A stretch of 6,130 bases of DNA from Anaerolineaceae bacterium (GTDB lineage Bacteria; Chloroflexota; Anaerolineae; Anaerolineales; Anaerolineaceae), in assembly GCA_027348305.1 (NCBI GenBank), contig DAIEPS010000117.1, positions 1-6,130 on the forward strand, read 5' to 3'. Within the stretch, counting starts at the first letter, position 1, and every line of letters starts with the position of its first letter. The position numbers and the translations under genes are program-made. The notes beneath the pieces were generated by a model. It ran no database searches. It was not told where the DNA came from and worked only from the letters and a program-made list of their open reading frames with translations. This document shows positions 1 through 5,935 of this stretch, piece after piece.

Positions 1-1737
1 CGATATGTTTCGCAGAACGGTGATGTAGCTCCCCCAACCGGAGCGATCACCAGCCCGCTACCTTATGCCACTGTTACTTCGCCCACACTTAATGTGAGCG
101 GCTGGATGCATGATGACACTGCAGTGGCAACCGGCCAATTGATGATCAATACTGGCAAAGCCTGGACACCGATCGGCAGCCTTATAACCTCAACACCTTT
201 TACACAAGAGATCAACCTTTGTGACGCCAACATCCCCGATGGAAAATTCTTCCTCTCGATTGAAGTGACAGATAAAGCTGGTAAGGTTTCGACTGACAAC
301 CAGGGCTTGACCGAATTAACCAAGACATATGCATGTCCAGCGCTGCCTCCGGCCTGCACACCTGGTGTGAACCAGGTTGCGTTATACACTGAAGCCGAAT
401 ACCAGGGGACCTGCCAGGTATTTGATATTGGAGATTATACAAACTTAGGTGCCCTGACACCTTCATTCTTAGATAATACACGGTCCATCCAGGTGGGCGG
501 TGGTGTCTCAATACTTCTTTATCCGGATGTTGATTTTGCAGGGACGTATGAGCTTTTCCAGGATGGGGATTCCAACCTGGCTGATAATTTGATCGGAGCT
601 TACAACGCGGCATCCATGAAGGTCATCGCACGTGTCAATCCTCCCGAACCGCCTGTTCTCACTTTGCCTGATCTCATTACCACAACCTTGAATTTGAACC
701 TGGCCTGGACGGTGGCACCCGGTGAACAGACGCGCAGCACACTTGCCGGACCGGATGGTTATTCGGCGGCGCTCGAGTGGCAAGATGGCTCCTCCTGGGC
801 GGTTGGGTTTCTGGCACCCGGTGATTACACCTGGATGGTTGAAGCGCGCAACCTGGCCGGAACAACCAGTATTACCCAGGAATTCACTGTTACTAAAGGA
901 TCAGTATTGCCTGTCAGTCATATGATCGCATTGCCGCAAATCACCAATTCAAGTGCGGTCGAGCTTACCTGGGAAGTTGACCAGGGAGCGGAAGGAATCA
1001 ACCATTTTGAATTTCAAACGAGTTACCCTGGCGGCGAGTGGTTTGATGTGGAAGAGAAACCCGCCGGCGATAAGCGTCAAATGGTTTATTGGGGTACTCC
1101 CGGACAAACCCTCCAGTTCCGCATGCGGGCAGTGGATGAGGTTGGAAATGCCGAAGAATACATCAGTGTGCCTGAAACCAGCACCCTCCTTGTTGGTTCC
1201 TGCATCGTGGACGCGTTTGAGGGGGGTGACCCGGGTGATGATGATATAACCGGCGCCTCCTTGATGGAAGTTGGTTCCACTGTAACCCATAACTGGTGTG
1301 CACCCGCTACTCGTGGAGATGGCAGCCAGACGGATTACCAGGATTGGATCAGTTTCACCGCTGCAACTGGCGATCAACTCAGATTTACCACCAAACCCAC
1401 CAACATAGGGTCCGCGGCGGTGCTGACACTGTATGATACAGACGGCGCCACTTATATTGGCGAGGCGCGCCCTGAAAATTCAGATGGTTCTGCTTCGTTG
1501 GACTGGACTGCGCCAGCAGATGGCACGTATTTCCTTAAAATGGAACGCACCGACGGACGCATCCGCGGCACGGATACAAATTATCAGGTTGCCGTGGAGC
1601 TGAAAAGCAAGGTCCAACCAGGCACCCTGGTGTGCGGCGCGGCTGCCCTGCCTGCACTGCTGGCTGGAGGCTATGCGGTCAGCAAACAGGTCAAGAGAAC
1701 CAAAAAGAAATACCATCGCGAAGCCATGGGAAGATAG
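1..1737 (+). CDS. C-terminal part of a large multidomain secreted/surface protein (Ig-like, βγ-crystallin-like, PPC-like domains, C-terminal membrane anchor)
   Basis: The frame is open from the first base, so the true start lies upstream; the GTG at 94 is an internal valine, not a start. The 578 visible residues read as a chain of β-sandwich modules. Residues about 22-112 are Ig-like. Residues about 124-209 form a βγ-crystallin-like pair of Greek-key motifs (ALYTEAEYQGTCQVF, then LLYPDVDFAGTYELF, each followed by a short N/S-containing turn). Residues about 213-299 and 304-398 are two Ig/Fn3-like domains. Residues about 401-536 resemble a bacterial pre-peptidase C-terminal (PPC) domain (DWISFTAATGDQLRF ... 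APADGTYFLKM). A short hydrophobic stretch (about 538-560) and a tail with eight K/R residues end the protein, which suggests a C-terminal membrane anchor with the bulk outside the cell. No catalytic domain is visible in this part; one may lie upstream. The role is unknown, and adhesion or cell-surface binding is only a guess. A terminator follows directly. Confidence 0.85.
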   Translation, partial: RYVSQNGDVAPPTGAITSPLPYATVTSPTLNVSGWMHDDTAVATGQLMINTGKAWTPIGSLITSTPFTQEINLCDANIPDGKFFLSIEVTDKAGKVSTDNQGLTELTKTYACPALPPACTPGVNQVALYTEAEYQGTCQVFDIGDYTNLGALTPSFLDNTRSIQVGGGVSILLYPDVDFAGTYELFQDGDSNLADNLIGAYNAASMKVIARVNPPEPPVLTLPDLITTTLNLNLAWTVAPGEQTRSTLAGPDGYSAALEWQDGSSWAVGFLAPGDYTWMVEARNLAGTTSITQEFTVTKGSVLPVSHMIALPQITNSSAVELTWEVDQGAEGINHFEFQTSYPGGEWFDVEEKPAGDKRQMVYWGTPGQTLQFRMRAVDEVGNAEEYISVPETSTLLVGSCIVDAFEGGDPGDDDITGASLMEVGSTVTHNWCAPATRGDGSQTDYQDWISFTAATGDQLRFTTKPTNIGSAAVLTLYDTDGATYIGEARPENSDGSASLDWTAPADGTYFLKMERTDGRIRGTDTNYQVAVELKSKVQPGTLVCGAAALPALLAGGYAVSKQVKRTKKKYHREAMGR

Positions 1738-1758
1738 AAATAAATTATTCCGACTCAC

Positions 1759-1788
1759 AAAAGGATAGGCTGAAAACCTATCCTTTTT
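1759..1788 (+). terminator. Intrinsic terminator after the surface-protein gene
   Basis: An 11-bp perfect stem (AAAAGGATAGG, 1759-1769, pairing with CCTATCCTTTT, 1777-1787) encloses a 7-nt loop. The 3' arm merges into a run of five T at 1784-1788. It lies 21 bp after the stop codon and separates this gene from the promoter of the next unit. Confidence 0.88.
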
Positions 1789-1800
1789 AATACTTAACTG

Positions 1801-1820
1801 ATGTAAAGCACGCTTGACAT
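1801..1820. promoter_or_regulatory. Imperfect operator palindrome overlapping the -35 box
   Basis: ATGTAAAGCACGCTTGACAT is an inverted repeat with 8 of 10 positions paired. Its core matches the perfect palindrome at 1843-1860 at 15 of 18 positions (left half-site TGTAAAGC identical). The right arm contains the -35 hexamer TTGACA (1814-1819), so a protein bound here would block RNA polymerase. The two centres are 41 bp apart, close to four helical turns. That it is a binding site is inferred from symmetry and repetition. Confidence 0.6.
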
Positions 1821-1841
1821 TTCTGAAAAACGCCTTATAAT
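1814..1841 (+). promoter_or_regulatory. σ70/SigA-type promoter of the XRE–membrane protein operon
   Basis: A perfect -35 box TTGACA (1814-1819) and a perfect -10 box TATAAT (1836-1841) are separated by 16 bp. Transcription should start near 1848, inside the downstream palindrome, leaving a leader of about 48 nt before the ATG at 1896. A second TATAAT at 1869-1874 has no recognisable -35 partner. Confidence 0.85.
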
Positions 1842-1842
1842 A

Positions 1843-1860
1843 TGTAAAGCTAGCTTTACA
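1843..1860. promoter_or_regulatory. Perfect 18-bp operator palindrome just downstream of the -10 box
   Basis: TGTAAAGCTAGCTTTACA is a perfect inverted repeat beginning two bases after the -10 hexamer and covering the expected transcription start. This is a classic repressor position. The most likely ligand is the XRE protein encoded 36 bp further on, because small XRE repressors commonly control their own promoter. By eye, no further full half-site (TGTAAAGC or GCTTTACA) was noticed elsewhere in the window beyond the related site at 1801-1820. Confidence 0.75.
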
Positions 1861-1895
1861 AAACCCGGTATAATCCTCGAAAATGCAGGAGAAGT

Positions 1896-2105
1896 ATGAA
1901 GAATAAATTGGAAGAATTGCGTGTAAAAAATGGGTTTACTCAACAAGATCTGGCTGATCGGTTGGAAGTTTCACGCCAAACTATCATTTCTTTGGAACAA
2001 GGTCGTTACAACCCATCGATAATGTTGGCTTTCAGGGCGGCACGTTTGTTTAAGCTAAGTATTGAAGAAATTTTCATATTCGAAGAAGGAGAACCAAATG
2101 GATAA
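1896..2105 (+). CDS. Small XRE/Cro-family helix-turn-helix transcriptional regulator
   Basis: The 69-residue product is almost entirely one HTH_3 (Cro/C1-type) domain. Helix 2 is TQQDLADRL (15-23), the recognition helix is SRQTIISLEQG (26-36), and the typical RYNPS turn follows at 37-41. The C-terminus (LFKLSIEEIFIFEE) matches the dimerising end of the short CylR2/YozG-like branch of XRE proteins, which have no ligand domain. The ATG at 1896 is preceded by AGGAG (1887-1891) at 4 nt, and the protein starts exactly where this family usually starts. The gene overlaps the next by 8 bp. It probably binds the two palindromes at its own promoter as a dimer and represses itself and its partner; this is inferred from position. 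The signal that relieves repression is unknown, and the membrane partner is the obvious candidate for supplying it. Confidence 0.92.
   Translation: MKNKLEELRVKNGFTQQDLADRLEVSRQTIISLEQGRYNPSIMLAFRAARLFKLSIEEIFIFEEGEPNG
2086..2091 (+). promoter_or_regulatory. Ribosome binding site that fixes the start of the membrane protein
   Basis: AAGGAG lies within the end of the XRE gene, 6 nt before the ATG at 2098. This supports 2098 rather than the in-frame ATG at 2062, which has no such site and would add 12 charged residues read from within the XRE gene. Confidence 0.8.
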
Positions 2106-2547
2106 TCAAAAATCATATCAATCTGCTGAATTAATTAAAGGAAGTGTAACGCTGGGAATTGGCATCCTATTATTTGTTGTTGGAGCCATTAATTTCTTCT
2201 CCGAGGTTTGGAGGCCCTATCTGCATCTCCTGGAGGGAATTGGGATATTTTTGATCGCGGTGGGCGGATGGAACCTGGTTCAATATTTCCGCTATAAAAA
2301 GAATCCCGATGCATTACGCAAAGTCCGAGTCGAAAGCATGGATGAGCGCAGGTTGTGGATCCAGTATCGTTCCGGGAATAATGCGTTCAAAGTTGGTGTG
2401 ACTTTGACTTACCTGTTCTTATTGGTGGTCGGGGCTACCGAAACTAACCTTTCGATCGATCTGGTCTGGTGGGTACTGGCCGGGATCGTGGTGGCAACTA
2501 CCATGACCTATGTAATTTTCCTGGCCAGGTACGAGAGGATTTACTGA
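2098..2547 (+). CDS. Small four-helix membrane protein (DUF2178-like), partner of the XRE regulator
   Basis: The 149-residue product has four hydrophobic segments at about 13-34, 42-63, 98-113 and 120-142. A charged loop between helices 2 and 3 (about 64-97) holds the sequence ESMDERRLWIQYRSGNNAF. A DER motif followed by a short helix and a third membrane segment is typical of DUF2178-like predicted membrane proteins, which are often encoded beside short XRE regulators. The basic residues around 64-76 (YKKNPDALRK) suggest this loop is cytoplasmic, where it could touch the regulator. The ATG overlaps the XRE stop codon by 8 bp, so translation is probably coupled. No enzymatic motif is seen. 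The role is unknown; sensing a membrane signal and sequestering or releasing the XRE protein is an inference from pairing, by analogy with CylR1/CylR2. Family placement is moderate, membrane topology is firm. Confidence 0.82.
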   Translation: MDNQKSYQSAELIKGSVTLGIGILLFVVGAINFFSEVWRPYLHLLEGIGIFLIAVGGWNLVQYFRYKKNPDALRKVRVESMDERRLWIQYRSGNNAFKVGVTLTYLFLLVVGATETNLSIDLVWWVLAGIVVATTMTYVIFLARYERIY

Positions 2548-2567
2548 TTGGTAATTGATACAGGGAT

Positions 2568-2604
2568 ACCCCAATGACAAGGTTTCAAACCTTGTCACTG
2601 GGGT
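2568..2604. terminator. Long hairpin between convergent genes, probable bidirectional terminator or palindromic repeat
   Basis: The arms pair over 16 positions with one A·C mismatch (2574/2598). The inner part, 2575-2597, is a perfect odd palindrome (TGACAAGGTTT, central C, AAACCTTGTCA); the outer part is ACCCCA (2568-2573) against TGGGGT (2599-2604). It begins 20 bp after the membrane-protein stop and ends 12 bp before the permease stop on the other strand, so it can serve both units. Neither side has a good T run (TTAATTA on the + side), which is weak for an intrinsic terminator. It may instead be a copy of a dispersed palindromic element. Confidence 0.6.
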
Positions 2605-2616
2605 TAATTAAGCCAT

Positions 2617-5154
2617 CTACTCGTATTGTAATGCTTCAACAATAACGGTATTTGCCGCCTGCCTGGCAGGGACCATGGCGGCGATTATACCGAAAACCAA
2701 TCCAACCACCATGGATGCAATTATACCCATCGTTGGAAAGTAAAAATCAGTTTTAAAGCCGATAACACTGATGGCTTTTACCAGTAAATAACTGAGAAAG
2801 AGCCCCACCAGTATTCCCATAGTAGTGCCCAGTGCAGAGAGTAGAACGCTTTCAGCGAAAACCATTCGTTTTACTTGTGTCTGAGTGGCTCCCACTGCCC
2901 GCAGCATACCAATCTCACGAGTACGTTCAATGACATTAATGCTCATGGTATTTGCCATCGCAATCAAACCAGGTACTGCCAGCATAATGACCATTAGGTA
3001 GAACACACTCATTGCCATCTTGAACATACCCATTTGCTCTGTCTTGAATGAATTTGAGTCAATCAGGCTAAATGTTGGAAAATCTTTAATCACAGATTGG
3101 AGTGCTGGTGTAACTTCTTCCGCAGTAAACTCAGGTTTTCGATTGACCAACAATAACAAATCACTTTCTGAATTGAAATCTCGTGCCATATCGGATTGAG
3201 AAATATAGCCTGTAGCGATTTTTGCATTGAGGTAATCAAATCCAATCCCAACCACGGTGTAGTTTTTTACACCATGGGGAGACTTGAGTGCTAATATGTC
3301 ACCGGGCTTAACCCTGTTTGTGATGGCGAACACGCCATTGACAATGATGGCTGATCCTTTTGACATGGCTTTGAAAGCTTTATCTGAGTTTCCTTCGCTA
3401 AATTCAAGGCCGGCGATTTTAGGGTAAACAAGCGGATCGACTCCGATAAGCTGCAACGTTGATCCATCCACCTGACTCGTTGCCAATCTAAGGGATGTTG
3501 CTTCTTTGACTCCATCTATTGATTTGATCCGTTCGATTAGTCCCTGGTTTGCTCCAAGGTTTCCACCACCTAAAACTAGGGATGGTGGCATGAGCAGATA
3601 ATCTGTTCCAAGGCTTTTATCCAAATAACTCATGAAACCGTGTTCAATGCTGGTGATCATAGCCATCAAAGCGATACATATTGCCAGACCGATCATCATT
3701 GAAGAAGCTGTAATGGCCGCTCGGGAGGGTTGGCGGGTTAGATTTCCTTGTGCAAGCCTTCCTTCCCGTGGATAAATTGACGAGATCAGTTTACCGAAGA
3801 AAACTGCAACCGGTTTAACCAATACAGGCGCGATCAAGATTATTCCGACCAAAAAAATGACACCAGAAACGCCGGCAATTTTTACATCACCAAAAACCAG
3901 ACCGAGCACTGAGAGGGTAAGTAAGATTAGACCCCAAATCGCACGCCGGTTATTCTGCCGGTATTCAACAATGGCCAGTGTTGGACGCATAGCTTCAAGA
4001 GGAGTAACCTTCATTGCAGAACGAGCTGGGAAGTAGCCGCTGACAACTGTAAAACCAACGCCGAGCAAAATTGAACCGATTAAGTTGGCGGAAGTAATTA
4101 CTGGTGTTCCAATAGTTACGCGTAACAGGCCTGCAAAAATGTTTCCCACTCCTGAAAGCAAACCGAGGCAGAAAAGATAACCACACACGAGGCCCAATCC
4201 AGTGCCAATGATTCCCTGGATGAGTGATTCAACCATGATCAATCCCATGATAGTGTGTTTTGAAGCACCAATGGCTCGCAGCATGCCCAAGTCGCGGCGG
4301 CGTTCAGCCACTACTGTGCGAAATGTATTAAAGATGATGAATCCAGCCATTGCCAGGGCCATGATGCCGAAAAGCCACATCATCGATTCACCCATCAATA
4401 AAGCAGAGGATAGTTCTTCACCTGTCTGTATGGCACCACTTTTGAAATTAGGACCCAACTTAGACAATATCGATGACACGACTTTGTCACGGTTGACACC
4501 TGATTTAATCAATATATCGATGGTGTTGATCTTCTCGGGCAGGTTGAGGATGGTCTGAGCCACAGGTAAAGGGACGAAAATTTCATCCAATCCAGCAGCA
4601 GCGCTCAGTGAAAGAATGCCGACCACTTTTAGTTTTGCCACCCCCTCACTTGATGGAATGACAAAAGTATCTCCAGTTTTCAATTCCATCTTGTCGGCTA
4701 AAAGTTGTGGAATGACGGTGGCATAAGTGTCGTTCACTTCAAGAAAACGACCCTCATTCAGAGAATAATTCCGTACTTTTTGGGCCGTAGCAATATCAAC
4801 ACCAGTGACAGTGACGGCCGAGGCACCCGTCAGTTTATTGACTGAGCCGCCGAGAGATTCAGGCAGAACTACATTCTTGGTAAGAATACCCGTATATTGA
4901 CTGATACCATTTATCTCGCTCAAATCATTTAAGGCTGATTGGTCAAATGGATTGTTTGATTCACTCGAGATAGAAATATCTACTTTACCAGCGGTGGTGA
5001 CCATGTTGTAGCGAAAAGACTCCATCATGGCGGGTATCATGGCATTCAAGCCAAAGAGCAGGGTGACACCAAACACCACGGCAAGTGTGGTGAGCACCAT
5101 CCGTTGTTTGCGGCCCCAAAGGTAGCGCCAGGCTAACAATAATTGGATTCTCAT
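2617..5154 (-). CDS. ABC transporter permease, duplicated FtsX/MacB type
   Basis: The 845-residue protein has ten predicted membrane helices arranged as two repeats. Each repeat is one helix (about 20-42; 481-502), a large extracytoplasmic MacB_PCD-like domain (about 45-250; 505-705), then an FtsX domain of three helices (256-278, 302-332, 355-376; 711-735, 766-792, 808-830). Two extra helices (405-421, 426-452) link the halves. The conserved cytoplasmic coupling segments that meet the ATPase are present in both halves: ERRRDLGMLRAIGAS (284-298) and ERTREIGMLRAVGAT (743-757), and both halves end in the usual PAR motif (376-378; 829-831). One chain can therefore supply both halves of the transporter. 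The ATG overlaps the ATPase stop by 4 bp (ATGA) and has GGAG at 5160-5163, 5 nt upstream, so production is coupled. Relatives export peptides, lipoproteins or drugs, or transmit mechanical force; the substrate here cannot be deduced. No membrane-fusion protein lies within the window. Confidence 0.95.
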   Translation of the reverse strand: MRIQLLLAWRYLWGRKQRMVLTTLAVVFGVTLLFGLNAMIPAMMESFRYNMVTTAGKVDISISSESNNPFDQSALNDLSEINGISQYTGILTKNVVLPESLGGSVNKLTGASAVTVTGVDIATAQKVRNYSLNEGRFLEVNDTYATVIPQLLADKMELKTGDTFVIPSSEGVAKLKVVGILSLSAAAGLDEIFVPLPVAQTILNLPEKINTIDILIKSGVNRDKVVSSILSKLGPNFKSGAIQTGEELSSALLMGESMMWLFGIMALAMAGFIIFNTFRTVVAERRRDLGMLRAIGASKHTIMGLIMVESLIQGIIGTGLGLVCGYLFCLGLLSGVGNIFAGLLRVTIGTPVITSANLIGSILLGVGFTVVSGYFPARSAMKVTPLEAMRPTLAIVEYRQNNRRAIWGLILLTLSVLGLVFGDVKIAGVSGVIFLVGIILIAPVLVKPVAVFFGKLISSIYPREGRLAQGNLTRQPSRAAITASSMMIGLAICIALMAMITSIEHGFMSYLDKSLGTDYLLMPPSLVLGGGNLGANQGLIERIKSIDGVKEATSLRLATSQVDGSTLQLIGVDPLVYPKIAGLEFSEGNSDKAFKAMSKGSAIIVNGVFAITNRVKPGDILALKSPHGVKNYTVVGIGFDYLNAKIATGYISQSDMARDFNSESDLLLLVNRKPEFTAEEVTPALQSVIKDFPTFSLIDSNSFKTEQMGMFKMAMSVFYLMVIMLAVPGLIAMANTMSINVIERTREIGMLRAVGATQTQVKRMVFAESVLLSALGTTMGILVGLFLSYLLVKAISVIGFKTDFYFPTMGIIASMVVGLVFGIIAAMVPARQAANTVIVEALQYE

Positions 5155-5888
5155 AGCGACTCCACTTTCTCTTTTAGTCTTTTTGCATTATCACCGTTTG
5201 AACCGTTTAAAAGCGTGTCATCCACCACTTTGCCGTCCTTTAGGAAGATGATGCGGTCAGCGTAAGCTGCGATACGTGGATCATGAGTAACCATCAAAAC
5301 CGTGCGCTTCCAATCTGTGACGATCTTGCGCAGGGTGGCGGCGATCTCATCTCCGCTTCGTGAATCAAGGTTGCCGGTGGGTTCATCTGCCAGGATGATA
5401 ACAGGGTCAGAAACCATGGCACGCGATATCGCTACGCGCTGCTGCTGCCCGCCAGAAAGTTCATCGGGGCGGTGTTTTCCGCGTCCATCGAGCCGGTTGC
5501 GGTTGAGCCACTCACTGGCTTTGGAGCGTGCGAGTTCGGGTTTGACGCCGTCCAGGATCAGGGGCAGAGCGGTGTTTTCGATGGCATCCAACACCGGGAT
5601 CAGGTTGAAAAATTGGAAGATGAATCCCATCTTGCGCCGGCGCAGTTCAGTGAGGGAGTTGTCGCTCATCTTTGAGATGTCGCTGCCTTCAATGAAGACG
5701 CTGCCGCTGGTGGGGCGGTCCAGCCCGCCGATGAGGTGCAGCAAAGTGGATTTCCCGCAGCCGCTAGGACCCATCACGGCCACAAATTGACCTTGTTCGA
5801 TGATCAGGTTTACTGCATCCAAAGCGGTAACTTTAGTTTCTCCGCTGCCATATACTTTACTTAGGTTTTTTACTTCGATCGTTGCCAT
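5151..5888 (-). CDS. ABC transporter ATP-binding protein, MacB/LolD type
   Basis: The 245-residue product is a complete nucleotide-binding subunit. It has Walker A GPSGCGKS (40-47), Q-loop glutamine in FIFQFFNL (Q93 region), signature LSGGQQQR (144-151), Walker B VIILADEP with catalytic E169, D-loop GNLDS, and switch histidine in THDP (H202). The spacing and the TALDAVNL and FFNLIPVLDAIEN segments are those of the MacB/LolD/FtsE-like branch that drives FtsX-type permeases, matching the gene downstream. The length is normal for the family. The ATG at 5888 has AAGGAG (5897-5902) at 8 nt. It powers the permease by ATP hydrolysis on the cytoplasmic face. The middle of the gene (about 5221-5820) is near 57% GC by hand count, while both ends are near 35-37%, and the sampled permease stretches are mostly 40-47%. 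Confidence 0.96.
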   Translation of the reverse strand: MATIEVKNLSKVYGSGETKVTALDAVNLIIEQGQFVAVMGPSGCGKSTLLHLIGGLDRPTSGSVFIEGSDISKMSDNSLTELRRRKMGFIFQFFNLIPVLDAIENTALPLILDGVKPELARSKASEWLNRNRLDGRGKHRPDELSGGQQQRVAISRAMVSDPVIILADEPTGNLDSRSGDEIAATLRKIVTDWKRTVLMVTHDPRIAAYADRIIFLKDGKVVDDTLLNGSNGDNAKRLKEKVESL

Positions 5889-5896
5889 TATTACTT

Positions 5897-5902
5897 CTCC
5901 TT
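5897..5902 (-). promoter_or_regulatory. Ribosome binding site of the ATPase gene
   Basis: Read on the minus strand, AAGGAG sits 8 nt before the ATG at 5888. The 47-bp AT-rich gap between the upstream gene and this start (5889-5935) shows no convincing promoter, which suggests the ABC genes are read from a promoter upstream of the regulator gene, outside the window. Confidence 0.75.
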
Positions 5903-5935
5903 ATTATGATTTTCCAGAACAGATAAAAACAAAAA

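Noticed and set aside
1612..1734. LPXTG-type sortase signal at the end of the surface protein
   Set aside because: The hydrophobic segment and basic tail fit, but the motif before them reads VQPGT, not LPXTG.
94..1737. GTG at 94 as the start of the first gene
   Set aside because: The frame is open back to base 1 with protein-like sequence in the same Ig-like domain, and there is no ribosome binding site before 94. The gene is simply cut by the window edge.
2062..2547. Longer membrane protein starting at ATG 2062
   Set aside because: There is no good ribosome binding site before 2062, the extra residues are charged and read from within the XRE gene, while AAGGAG sits at an ideal distance before ATG 2098.
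4202..4558. 118-codon open frame on the + strand inside the permease gene
   Set aside because: It is antisense to a conserved permease region, its product is methionine- and serine-rich with no domain, and it has no promoter or ribosome binding site. It is a shadow frame.
5302..5790. 162-codon open frame on the + strand opposite the ATPase
   Set aside because: It mirrors the conserved ATPase motifs in an opposite frame, where high GC favours long chance frames. The arginine/serine-rich product has no recognisable features.
5889..5935. Separate promoter for the ABC genes in the gap after the regulator gene
   Set aside because: On the minus strand TTGTTT and CATAAT can be paired at 18 bp, but the -35 matches only 3 of 6 and transcription would start inside the ribosome binding site.
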